Positions 6,921 through 14,958 of a stretch of 64,000 nucleotides of DNA are shown piece by piece. Both the position numbers and the translations under genes were made by a program. Under the pieces are notes generated by a model. It made no database searches and was not told the DNA's origin. It worked only from the letters and a program-made list of their open reading frames with translations. The DNA comes from JACJWR01 sp964474045 (GTDB lineage Bacteria; Actinomycetota; Actinomycetes; S36-B12; UBA10799): assembly GCA_964474045.1 (NCBI GenBank), contig CAYYRC010000003.1, forward strand, positions 87,012 through 151,011. The letters are read 5' to 3'. Numbering within the stretch: position 1 is the stretch's first letter; the number at the start of each line of letters is the position of its first letter.

Positions 6921-8024
6921 TTAGCCCACGCGCAGGAGTTTGCGCGGGAACTCGGTGAGGATCTCCAGCCCATCCGGCTGGATCACACAGGTGTCCTCGA
7001 TCCGAACTCCGCCCTTGCCGGGGATGTAGACACCTGGCTCGACGGTGAACGGAACGGACTCCTCGAGTGTACCGGCCGAGGACGCCCCGAGCAGGGGTGC
7101 CTCGTGGACGTTGAGGCCGATGCCGTGGCCGAGGCCGTGGACGAAGTACTCGGCCAGATCGGCCTTGGTGATGACTTTGCGCGCGGCTGCATCGATGGCC
7201 GAGGTCTTGGCGCCGGCTTTGGCGGCATCGCGCGCGGACGCGGCGGCCCGCTTGACCGCGAAGTACGCGTCCGCCTGCCAGTCCTCCGGCTCGGCCGCCA
7301 CGATGAACGTGCGCGTGCAGTCCGCCCGGTATCCCTCGGACATGGCCCCGAAGTCGATCGTGAGCAGGTCGCCGGCCTCGATGGCTCGGGTCGTGGGCTG
7401 GTGGTGGGGCCGGCCCCCGTTGGGCCCTGAGGCCACGATGGTGGGGAAGGCCCGGTCCTCGGAGCCGAGGTCGCCCATGATGGCCTCGAGGGTGCGCGCC
7501 ACGTGGAGCTCGGACATCCCGACCTCGATCATGCCCTGGAGCTTCCGCAGCGCGTCGGTGGACACCTTGGCCGCCTTGCGCATGCGGTCGAGCTCGTAGA
7601 GCTCCTTCACCATGCGCAGCTCTCGCAGCGGCGACTCGACCTCCTGCACCCGCACGCCGAACATCGCGGGGTGCGCGCTGATCGTGCGGAACTGCTGCAG
7701 CGTCAATGACAGCGGGTCCACGCCCAGGGCTGTCGCCGAGTTCTCCCGAAGCCGCAGCAGGAGCTGCTCGATGAGGTCGCGGGTGATGATGATCTCGGCA
7801 TCCGGGCATTCCGCCGCGGACTGGTCGGCGTACCGGCCGTCCGTGGCCAGCAGCGGCGCGCCGCTGGTGATCGCGAGGGCGGCCCCGTTCGAGCCGGAGA
7901 AGCCGGTCAGCCAGCGGACGTCGGCCGGGTCGGTGAGCAGCAGGGCGCCGAGGTCCTCCGCCTTCATCTGCTCTGCGAGCTGCAGCCAACGGCTGCGCAG
8001 CACGTTGCGCTTGAGCTTGCTCAT
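6921..8024 (-). CDS. pepQ: Xaa-Pro aminopeptidase / Xaa-Pro dipeptidase (M24 family)
   Basis: The 367-residue protein has a creatinase-like N-terminal half and a pita-bread C-terminal half with the five metal ligands in order: the D in LTIDFGA, the D in YRADCTRT, the H in GHGIGLNVHE, E in FTVEPGVY and E in VRIEDT. It cleaves X-Pro bonds. It sits in the usual place between efp and the aro genes. The start MSKLKRNVLRSR overlaps the aroQ stop by 4 nt (ATGA); longer in-frame starts would lie inside aroQ. Which M24 subtype (aminopeptidase or prolidase) cannot be decided by motif alone. Confidence 0.9.
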   Translation of the reverse strand: MSKLKRNVLRSRWLQLAEQMKAEDLGALLLTDPADVRWLTGFSGSNGAALAITSGAPLLATDGRYADQSAAECPDAEIIITRDLIEQLLLRLRENSATALGVDPLSLTLQQFRTISAHPAMFGVRVQEVESPLRELRMVKELYELDRMRKAAKVSTDALRKLQGMIEVGMSELHVARTLEAIMGDLGSEDRAFPTIVASGPNGGRPHHQPTTRAIEAGDLLTIDFGAMSEGYRADCTRTFIVAAEPEDWQADAYFAVKRAAASARDAAKAGAKTSAIDAAARKVITKADLAEYFVHGLGHGIGLNVHEAPLLGASSAGTLEESVPFTVEPGVYIPGKGGVRIEDTCVIQPDGLEILTEFPRKLLRVG

Positions 8025-8482
8025 GACAGGAGTCCCCTTACGGCCCGCAGCGCGAGCAGATAGGAATCGATACCGAACCCGGCGATTGTGCCCGACGCCA
8101 CCCCGGAGATCACCGACGTGTGTCGAAACTCCTCGCGCGCGGCCGGGTTGCTGAGGTGCACCTCGACCAGGGGCGCCGTGCGCTGGGCCGCGGCGTCGCG
8201 CAGGCCGTACGAGTAGTGCGTGAAGGCCGCAGGGTTGAGCACGACCGGCATGCGGGCGTCGGCGGCCTCGTGCAACCACCCGATGAGGGTCGCCTCGTCA
8301 TCGGTCTGGCGCACGTCCGCGCACAGGCCCAGCGCGGCTGCCTCTGCCTCGCAAGCCGCCGCCACTTCGGCCAGCGTCATGGCGCCATAGATCTCCGGCT
8401 CGCGGGTACCCAGCCGGGCGAGGTTGGGCCCGTTGAGGACGAGCACCGTGGTTGCCTCGGCCGCAGGTGCCGATTCAGTCAT
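8021..8482 (-). CDS. aroQ: 3-dehydroquinate dehydratase, type II
   Basis: The 153-residue protein converts 3-dehydroquinate to 3-dehydroshikimate. Type II marks are NGPNLARLGTREPEIYG (catalytic Tyr in a flexible loop), the NPAAFTHYSYGLRDA segment with the substrate-binding Asn and catalytic-dyad environment, EVHLSNPAAREEFRHTS (His) and SGVASGTIAGFGIDSYLLAL. It overlaps aroB by 8 nt upstream and pepQ by 4 nt downstream, so it is tightly coupled within the aro operon. The first 12 residues are variable. Confidence 0.93.
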   Translation of the reverse strand: MTESAPAAEATTVLVLNGPNLARLGTREPEIYGAMTLAEVAAACEAEAAALGLCADVRQTDDEATLIGWLHEAADARMPVVLNPAAFTHYSYGLRDAAAQRTAPLVEVHLSNPAAREEFRHTSVISGVASGTIAGFGIDSYLLALRAVRGLLS

Positions 8483-9617
8483 CGCTGACCTCCGCGTAGG
8501 CCGACACGAGCAGCGCCGGATCGGGGCCCTCGAGCAGCGCGGGGCGCGCCAGGCCCTCCAGGATGATGAAGCGCAGCAGGTCGCCACGGGCCTTCTTGTC
8601 CACCTTCATCGCGGCCAGCAACTGCGACCAGGCGTCGCCGCGGTAGCTGACCGGAAGACCCACCGACGTCAGCACATCGCGGTGCAGGTCAACCGTCGCG
8701 TCGTCCAGCCGACCCGCCAGCCGAGCGAGCTCGGCGACGTAGACCATGCCGACGGCAACCGCCGCGCCGTGACGCCAGCGGTAGCGCTCAGCGCGCTCGA
8801 TTGCGTGGGCGAACGTGTGCCCATAGTTGAGCACCTCGCGGCTGATGCGGCGCTGGCCCAACCCGGCGACGTCCTCGCCGAAGTCCGCCGCCACGACGTC
8901 GGCTTTGACTTGCACCGCTCGGCGCACGAGCTCGGCCGTGGGCGCGCCGGCCGGATCGCCGGCCGCCGCCGGGTCGGCGGCGATGAGGTCCAGAATCAGC
9001 GGGTCGGCGATGAAGCCGCACTTGATGACCTCGGCTAATCCGGCGATGTAGTCGTTGGGAGGCATCGAGGGCAGCGTGGCCAGATCGCAGACCACCTTGA
9101 CCGGGGAATGGAAGGCGCCGACGAGGTTCTTGCCCTCTGCGGTGTTGATGCCGGTCTTGCCGCCCACCGCGGCGTCCACCATGCCGAGCAGCGTGGTGGG
9201 CACCTGTACCAGCGGCACGCCCCGCAGCCAGGTGGCCGCCACGAACCCGGCGAGGTCGGTGGTCGCGCCCCCGCCCATGCCGACCACCGCATCGGTGCGG
9301 GTGAAGCCAGCCTGGCCGAGCACCCCCCAGCAGAAGGCGGCCACTTCGGCCGTCTTGGCGTCCTCGCCGTCGGGGACCTCGAGCGCGACGGCCTCGCGAC
9401 CGGTGTCGGCGACGGCCTCGCGCACGACCTCGGCCGTAGCCCGCAGCGTCGGCGGGTGCACGAGCGCCACCCGTGCGGCTGCGTCCGGCAGCCCGCTCAG
9501 GACGTCGTCGAGCAGGCCGGCGCCGATGACGACGTCGTAGGGGTGCTCGACTGCGACGGTCACCGTGGCCTTACCGTGTGCCGCCGCTGACTCCGCGGGC
9601 ACGACGTCACCCGACAT
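8475..9617 (-). CDS. aroB: 3-dehydroquinate synthase
   Basis: This NAD- and metal-dependent enzyme turns DAHP into 3-dehydroquinate. The NAD-binding GMGGGATTDLAGFVAATW, the VPTTLLGMVDAAVGGKTGIN block, and the metal ligands in AEVIKCG and NYGHTFAHAIE are all present. At 380 residues it is slightly longer than average, because of an N-terminal extension of about 20. It overlaps the upstream kinase gene by 11 nt. GAAAGGGG lies before the ATG. All listed catalytic motifs look intact. Confidence 0.95.
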   Translation of the reverse strand: MSGDVVPAESAAAHGKATVTVAVEHPYDVVIGAGLLDDVLSGLPDAAARVALVHPPTLRATAEVVREAVADTGREAVALEVPDGEDAKTAEVAAFCWGVLGQAGFTRTDAVVGMGGGATTDLAGFVAATWLRGVPLVQVPTTLLGMVDAAVGGKTGINTAEGKNLVGAFHSPVKVVCDLATLPSMPPNDYIAGLAEVIKCGFIADPLILDLIAADPAAAGDPAGAPTAELVRRAVQVKADVVAADFGEDVAGLGQRRISREVLNYGHTFAHAIERAERYRWRHGAAVAVGMVYVAELARLAGRLDDATVDLHRDVLTSVGLPVSYRGDAWSQLLAAMKVDKKARGDLLRFIILEGLARPALLEGPDPALLVSAYAEVSDD

Positions 9618-10134
9618 GGGCGGACCCCTTTCGTCCCAGCGCTGCCAGCAACTCCGCCACGATGTCGTCGATCTCGCGGAAGTCGGTGTCCACCTCGACG
9701 TCTGCCACCTCGGCGTAGTGGGGCTCCTGGGCGGCGATCAGGGCGGCCATGGTGGCCCGGACGTTGCCCAGGCCCACCGGCCGGGGGACGTTGAGGCCGG
9801 ATCGGTTGGCCGCGTTGGCGGCGCTCACGCGCAGCCAGGCGACTGGGAGCTCGCTCAAGCGCCGTCGGGTTCCAGGGTCGGCGAGCGAGCCCGAGCCGAG
9901 GGCGACGACGCTGCCTATGCGGCTCAGGGCGGCCAGCACGGCGGCACCTTCCCGCTGCCGATAGGCCGCCTCGCCCAGGCCGACCATGAGCTGGTCCAAC
10001 GGCATCCCGGCCGCCTCGGCGAGGACTTCGTCGGAGTCGACGAAATCGGTGCCCAGGGACGCCGCCAGCGCCCGGCCCACGGTCGTCTTCCCCGCCCCTG
10101 CCGCACCCACGAGCACAACCGCCGGCTCGCTCAT
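9607..10134 (-). CDS. aroK: Shikimate kinase-like protein with altered substrate-site residues
   Basis: Position in the aro operon and length (175) fit shikimate kinase. Walker A GAAGAGKTT (10-18), DSD (33-35), YR (Arg59) and RP (Arg118) are kept. Against the M. tuberculosis enzyme, the GGGA loop reads GSGS (80-83), so a Gly that contacts shikimate is Ser81. The substrate Arg of the K-R-A-P-L-Y motif is Gln136 (AQEPHY). Phosphate transfer from ATP looks possible, but shikimate binding may be weakened or changed. It overlaps aroB and aroC at its two ends. The kinase family is sure; full activity is not. Confidence 0.82.
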   Translation of the reverse strand: MSEPAVVLVGAAGAGKTTVGRALAASLGTDFVDSDEVLAEAAGMPLDQLMVGLGEAAYRQREGAAVLAALSRIGSVVALGSGSLADPGTRRRLSELPVAWLRVSAANAANRSGLNVPRPVGLGNVRATMAALIAAQEPHYAEVADVEVDTDFREIDDIVAELLAALGRKGSAHVG

Positions 10135-11321
10135 CGCACGTCCAGGTTGGCCAGGTAGCCCTCGAGGTTGCGCCGGGTCTCGGCCACCGAGTCGCCGCCG
10201 AACTTCTCCAGCACAGCATCGGCCAGCACCAGGGCGACCATGGCTTCACCGATGACAGCCGCCGCTGGCACAGCGCAGGCGTCGGAGCGCTGGTTGATCG
10301 CGGTGGCGGCCTCGCCCGTGGCGGTGTCGACGGTCCGCAGCGCCCGTGGCACCGTGGAGATCGGCTTCATCGCCGCCCGCACGCGCAACGGCTCGCCGGT
10401 GGACATGCCACCCTCGGTGCCGCCCGCATGCCCAGATGTGCGGGTGATGCGTCCGTCCTGCAGCACGATCTCGTCCTGCGCCGCTGACCCGCGGGTACGC
10501 GCCAGCTCGAAACCGTCTCCGAACTCGACGCCTTTGATGGCCTGGATGCCCATGAGGGCAGCTGCCAGTCGCGCATCCAGACGCCGATCCCAGTGGACGT
10601 GGGACCCCAATCCCGGCGGCAGGCCGTAGGCGAGCACCTCGAAGACGCCGCCCAGGGTGTCGCCCTCCGACTTGGCCGCGTCGACCTCGGCCACCATCGC
10701 GTCGCTCGCCTCGGCGTCGAAGCAGCGTATGGGGCTGGCGTCGACGAGCGCCAGGTCACCGGGCAGGGGTGCTGCACCGTCGGCAGCGGCCGCCACCGTC
10801 CCGATGCGCACCACGTGGCTGATCACGCTCACCTCGGCGACCTGCGCCAGGAAGGACTTCGCCACCGACCCCAGGGCGACACGGGCCGCGGTCTCACGCG
10901 CGCTGGCACGCTCGAGCACCGGCCGCGCGTCGTCGAAACCGTACTTCTGCATGCCGGCGAGATCGGCATGCCCGGGACGGGGACGGGTGAGCGGGGCCCC
11001 GCGCCCACGGCTCGCGGCGCTCGTCTGGCCTGTGCCGTCGACCGGGTCCGGGCTCATCACCTCGGTCCACTTGGGCCACTCGGAGTTGGCGATCTGCAGC
11101 GCGACCGGTCCGCCCTGTGTGCGGCCGTGACGGACGCCGCCGAGGATGCTGAGGTCGTCGGCCTCAAACTTCTGCCGGGCGCCTCGGCCGTAGCCCAGCC
11201 GACGCCTGGCGAGCGCGGCGCCGATGCTCTCGGAAGTGACCTCGACGCCGGCGGGCATGCCTTCGAGGATCGCCACGAGGGCAGGGCCGTGCGACTCCCC
11301 TGCGGTCAACCAGCGCAACAT
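10131..11321 (-). CDS. aroC: Chorismate synthase
   Basis: This FMN-dependent enzyme makes chorismate from EPSP, the last step of the common aromatic pathway. The signatures are GESHG near the N-terminus, RGRGAPLTRPRPGHADLAG, the R-x-S-A-R-E-T helix and a C-terminal G-x-SVAETRRNLEGYL. The start MLRWLTAGESHG is chosen because family members begin there; the open frame continues upstream only as Pro-rich sequence. It is 396 residues, normal length. It couples to aroK through an ATGA overlap. Confidence 0.95.
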   Translation of the reverse strand: MLRWLTAGESHGPALVAILEGMPAGVEVTSESIGAALARRRLGYGRGARQKFEADDLSILGGVRHGRTQGGPVALQIANSEWPKWTEVMSPDPVDGTGQTSAASRGRGAPLTRPRPGHADLAGMQKYGFDDARPVLERASARETAARVALGSVAKSFLAQVAEVSVISHVVRIGTVAAAADGAAPLPGDLALVDASPIRCFDAEASDAMVAEVDAAKSEGDTLGGVFEVLAYGLPPGLGSHVHWDRRLDARLAAALMGIQAIKGVEFGDGFELARTRGSAAQDEIVLQDGRITRTSGHAGGTEGGMSTGEPLRVRAAMKPISTVPRALRTVDTATGEAATAINQRSDACAVPAAAVIGEAMVALVLADAVLEKFGGDSVAETRRNLEGYLANLDVR

Positions 11322-11397
11322 GGGCACAATCGTCCCAGATGGTGCGGCCGGGGGAAGGCGGACCCTGGGAGGTGTGCCGCGGCGGCGGACTGCGCGG

Positions 11398-12156
11398 CTA
11401 CTTGGAGGCGCTGGCAGATGGGGTGGCGGATGGTGTGGCCGTGGCGCCAGGGCCTCCGCTAGGGGCCGCCGAGGCGCTTGCGGAGGGGGTTGATGGACGC
11501 GCGAAGATGGTTCCCATAACTTCCAGCCTGTAACTTGTTCCCGCAACTGCAGCGGGCGACGCGCTGCTCCCGTCGCCTCCTCCTTCGTAGCTCAAAACCA
11601 CGTTAGTCAGGATGAGAGCGCGGCTCAGGTTCTCGATCTTGTTGAGGTAGTCAATCACCTGTGCTGTGCTGCCCTTCGCCAGCACGATCTGGACTTGAGT
11701 CGAAAGCAGGGAGCCAAACTTTGCCTTGGGGGCTGCCGCGGCTGACGACGACACGGCGCCCTCCGTCGACTCAGCGGCCGGTTCCGCCGCCTGCGCAGCG
11801 GCGATCGGGGTTAGCGGTGGCGCACTGAATGACTCGATGACCATCCCACTGGCAACGTTCGCCGCAGCGATCTGTCTGATGAGCTCGGCTTCCTGCGCTT
11901 CGTCAGGCAGCTGGGCCGTCAGCCGAGCCAGCTCCGCCTGCAGTTGCGGCAACTGCTCTGCCTGCTTGCGCAGGCTCAGCGCCTTCTGCTGCAGCATGGA
12001 CGCCTGGTCCAGCGCCTCCTGCTCGTCGGCCTTGATCGCGGCCGCGTTAGAGAACTGCGGCGACACCAGGAGGAACCAACCTCCCACCAGGATGACGAGG
12101 GCGAGAACGGCGGCCAAGACAGTCCATGCTCGTGCACCCGCAAGCAGGTTCTTCAC
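11398..12156 (-). CDS. pilO: Type IV pilus inner-membrane protein PilO
   Basis: The 252-residue bitopic protein has a cytoplasmic stub, one membrane helix (residues about 12-32), a coiled coil rich in Gln/Leu/Ala (40-100), an Ala/Ser-rich linker and a ferredoxin-like domain with VIDYLNKIENLSRALIL. The C-terminal 30 residues are a Ser/Pro/Ala/Thr tail. PilO pairs with PilN to link the inner-membrane platform to PilM. It starts with GTG overlapping the pilN stop (GTGA). Similarity between PilO proteins is low, so naming rests on the pilM-pilN-pilO order and topology. Confidence 0.85.
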   Translation of the reverse strand: MKNLLAGARAWTVLAAVLALVILVGGWFLLVSPQFSNAAAIKADEQEALDQASMLQQKALSLRKQAEQLPQLQAELARLTAQLPDEAQEAELIRQIAAANVASGMVIESFSAPPLTPIAAAQAAEPAAESTEGAVSSSAAAAPKAKFGSLLSTQVQIVLAKGSTAQVIDYLNKIENLSRALILTNVVLSYEGGGDGSSASPAAVAGTSYRLEVMGTIFARPSTPSASASAAPSGGPGATATPSATPSASASK

Positions 12157-13049
12157 TTGGCACCTCCCCCGCTGCTGTAACGGCCGCTCATGGCTCCCGG
12201 CGCAATGCCGGCGCTGCTCTCGATGTCGTAGGAGCCCTCACCGCACGAATTGCCCCGCGACGCGCTGTCGATCCAGACTCCGGTCAACTTGGGAACCTTT
12301 TCAAGGCCTTCGATCACGTCCGCAGAAGTGACAAATGCGGGAGTACAGCCCGACAGTCGCATGTCACCCACGGTCTTGGTGGCGCCTGCCTGCTTACCCG
12401 AGGTCGAAGCAGCGCCGGGTGTGAGCGTCCAAACCAGGTGGACGGTGAGGGTTCCCGGCGGCAGTGCCGCGAATGTCTCCGCGGTCAGCGCGGAGAAGAG
12501 GACTTCGTTGCCCAGTACCGATTCGAGGCTCTTCTTGAGCTCCGCCACTTGCGCCTGGGTCTTGGGCACCTCAGAGAGCTTGTTGACCGCGGATTGAGCC
12601 TGGGCCTGCTGCAACTGGGCCTCGTTGCGCGACTCGGTCGCCGCCCCTACCCGAAGCATCCCGAGCACGTACCCGACCGCCACCACGAGCAGAGCGACGA
12701 GGAGGATCAGGATCGCCCGCCGCTGTGCTCGGGCCAGCACCAGCTTGTCGCGGTAGGACTGCGGAAGCAGGTCGACGCGCACCGGTGTCGGCTGCGTCGG
12801 CGGCAGCGCGGCCTGGCTGTCGGCCGGCGGGAGCCCGCCTTCACCCTCGGGGCCCGGCTGCATGCCCGGGCCGCCGGGCAATCCAGGCCCGCCGGGGGCG
12901 CCAGGAAGCTGGTTGGGGTCGATGGGTCCTCCGCCCGGCACTCCAGCGCCTTGTGCTGGGTCGCCCGCCTGGCCATTCCAGCCGCCGTTGGCCCCGGGGG
13001 CCGGCGGCGCGCCGGCCATCCCGGGATTCGCCGGTCCGTTCACGCTCAT
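12153..13049 (-). CDS. pilN: Type IV pilus assembly protein PilN with long Pro/Gly-rich N-terminus
   Basis: The 298-residue protein starts with about 80 residues of Gly/Pro/Ala-rich sequence, then RVDLLPQSYRDK (the NLLP-type motif that inserts into PilM), a membrane helix at about 108-128, a coiled coil and a periplasmic ferredoxin-like domain. The N-terminal extension ahead of the PilM-binding motif is much longer than in proteobacterial PilN. It overlaps pilM by 4 nt (ATGA) and pilO by 4 nt. It bridges the cytoplasmic PilM ring to PilO. Confidence 0.85.
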   Translation of the reverse strand: MSVNGPANPGMAGAPPAPGANGGWNGQAGDPAQGAGVPGGGPIDPNQLPGAPGGPGLPGGPGMQPGPEGEGGLPPADSQAALPPTQPTPVRVDLLPQSYRDKLVLARAQRRAILILLVALLVVAVGYVLGMLRVGAATESRNEAQLQQAQAQSAVNKLSEVPKTQAQVAELKKSLESVLGNEVLFSALTAETFAALPPGTLTVHLVWTLTPGAASTSGKQAGATKTVGDMRLSGCTPAFVTSADVIEGLEKVPKLTGVWIDSASRGNSCGEGSYDIESSAGIAPGAMSGRYSSGGGAK

Positions 13050-14032
13050 GGCGCCACCGCCCCAAGTGCCAGGCCCACAGCCGCCGTCATGCGGCTGGCG
13101 AAGGCGCGCATCATCTCGTTCGTCACCGTCTTGGGATCCCGCTGCATCGTCAGCCAGGCGGCGTCGCGAACGACGGGCGCCCCCAGCGCCGACCCCATCG
13201 CATACTCGAGCCCCGGCAACATGGAGCCGGATCCCGTCACGAGCACCCGGTTGGGCGTCTGCGCCCCCTCCCCGGTCTCGTAGAAGCCCACGGTCTCGCT
13301 GATCTGGGTGACCAACGGGTCGAGCGCCTGCTGTGTCGCCGCCATCGAGTTCAGGTCGACATGCGAAAGCGCGTCCACCACGACGTCGGCGCCCACGGCC
13401 AGGTCGCGCACCAGCGCCGGGCGGCGGTTCTCGTGCACGATCACCTGCGTGGACTGGCTGCCGATGCTCACGACGGCCTCGACGACACGGTAGCCCGGCT
13501 GCATGGGGGGCACCATGGCGCGGAGCACCCCGAACGCGGTCAGATCCACCGACTGCACCCCGACCTTCGCCGCCTGGATGGCATCGATGAACTCCTCCAG
13601 CGGGGCCACCGTGGTGGCGACCAGCAGGCCGTCGAACTGGCGCTTGCCGTCGTCGTCCAGGCTCTCGCCGTTGATCACATAGTCCAGCACCGACTCGGCG
13701 ACTTCGATCGACGGCATCTCGGCCACGTACAGCGGCAGCGCCGCGCGCACGTCCTTGCTCGGCATCAACGGGATCGACGCCGGTCGCACGACGACGCGGG
13801 GCCCGGCGATTCCCAACACGACCGACTTCTGGCCAAGCTTGTGCTTGCTCCAGAGTCCCTTCACGGCGTCAGTGAGCGCCTGCGCGTCGGAGACACCGCC
13901 GGGAACGACGATTCCGGGCACCAAAGGCTCCTCAGCCAGCAACTCCAGGGTGACCGACCCCTTGTCGCCGCGCACGCGCGCAGCGCGGACGCCGTTGGGG
14001 CTGACCTCGAGGCCGATCGCGACCTTGGCCAC
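13046..14032 (-). CDS. pilM: Type IV pilus assembly protein PilM (actin-like ATPase)
   Basis: The 328-residue cytoplasmic protein has an actin-like fold. It has an early nucleotide-binding strand (VAIGLEVSPNGVRAARV), the SIGSQSTQVIVHENRRPALVRDL phosphate-2-like segment, and VLVTGSGSMLPGLEYAMGSALG near the C-terminus, as in PilM/FtsA relatives. It anchors PilN at the membrane. The GTG start has GGAGG 7 nt upstream. It is the first of three overlapping genes pilM-pilN-pilO. Confidence 0.9.
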   Translation of the reverse strand: MAKVAIGLEVSPNGVRAARVRGDKGSVTLELLAEEPLVPGIVVPGGVSDAQALTDAVKGLWSKHKLGQKSVVLGIAGPRVVVRPASIPLMPSKDVRAALPLYVAEMPSIEVAESVLDYVINGESLDDDGKRQFDGLLVATTVAPLEEFIDAIQAAKVGVQSVDLTAFGVLRAMVPPMQPGYRVVEAVVSIGSQSTQVIVHENRRPALVRDLAVGADVVVDALSHVDLNSMAATQQALDPLVTQISETVGFYETGEGAQTPNRVLVTGSGSMLPGLEYAMGSALGAPVVRDAAWLTMQRDPKTVTNEMMRAFASRMTAAVGLALGAVAP

Positions 14033-14122
14033 GGATCCTCCTCTCCCGCGCTCCGCTCACTGCAGTCGTTGCCGGTATCGGCGCACGACCCCACCTACTT
14101 GATCCAACCACTCCCGGACGGC

Positions 14123-14902
14123 TCAGCCGAACAGGTTGGCATACCAATCACCGATTTGGGCCCCGGCGACGATTCCGATCAGGCATCCGAGCAGCATGAA
14201 CGGCCCGAACGGCAGCGCGGTCTTGCGACCAGCCCGCCCCGAGGCCATCAGCGCCACCCCCACGACTGCCCCCAGCAGGAAGGCCAGGAAGGCGCCCACC
14301 AGCACCTGGCTCCACCCCAACCACCCCAGCGCCATGCCTATGAGCACGGCCAGCTTGACGTCTCCCATGCCCATACCCCGCGGGACGACCAGGTGGATCA
14401 GGCCGAAGAAGGCGCCAAGCGCGAGGCCCGCGAGCACCGTGCGCCCGGCCTGCCGGGGATCTCCGGCGATGAGGCCAAAGGCCACGAGCCACACCCCTAC
14501 TACGGCGATCGAGGGGTAGACAATTGCGTTGGGCAGCCGCTTGACGTCCAGGTCGATCCCCGCCAGCGCGACGCCTGCGCCAGCGAGCCAGAGATACGCG
14601 GGCAACGCGCCCAGCGGCACCGCCAGTGCCACTATCACGAAAATTGCCCCGGTGATGAGCTCGACGGCCGGATATCGGACCGAGATCGGTGCCCGGCAGT
14701 CCCGGCACCTGCCCCCGAGCACGATCCAGCTGGCCACCGGGATGTTGTCGTACGCCCGCAATCTGTGACCGCATTTGGGACAGGCCGACGGCGGCGACAC
14801 GATGCTCTGGCCGCGTGGCACACGCCAGATGACCACGTTGACGAACGAGCCGATGAGCAGGCCCATCACGCCGCAATAGCCGGCGATCAGGGCTGTGGTC
14901 AC
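14123..14902 (-). CDS. pilD: Prepilin peptidase / N-methyltransferase PilD
   Basis: The 259-residue polytopic enzyme cleaves class III prepilin leaders and methylates the new N-terminus. The cytoplasmic zinc domain has CPKC...CRDC. Catalytic aspartates are in GIDLDVKRLPN and GMGMGDVK (GxGD). About eight hydrophobic segments can be seen. It begins with GTG. It is kept intact although no substrate with a clear class III prepilin leader remains in this locus. Confidence 0.93.
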   Translation of the reverse strand: MTTALIAGYCGVMGLLIGSFVNVVIWRVPRGQSIVSPPSACPKCGHRLRAYDNIPVASWIVLGGRCRDCRAPISVRYPAVELITGAIFVIVALAVPLGALPAYLWLAGAGVALAGIDLDVKRLPNAIVYPSIAVVGVWLVAFGLIAGDPRQAGRTVLAGLALGAFFGLIHLVVPRGMGMGDVKLAVLIGMALGWLGWSQVLVGAFLAFLLGAVVGVALMASGRAGRKTALPFGPFMLLGCLIGIVAGAQIGDWYANLFG

Positions 14903-14958
14903 CGTCTCAGCCTAGGGGGCAGAGGCCGCGCTGAGCCGGCGCAATCCACAGGCGCACA

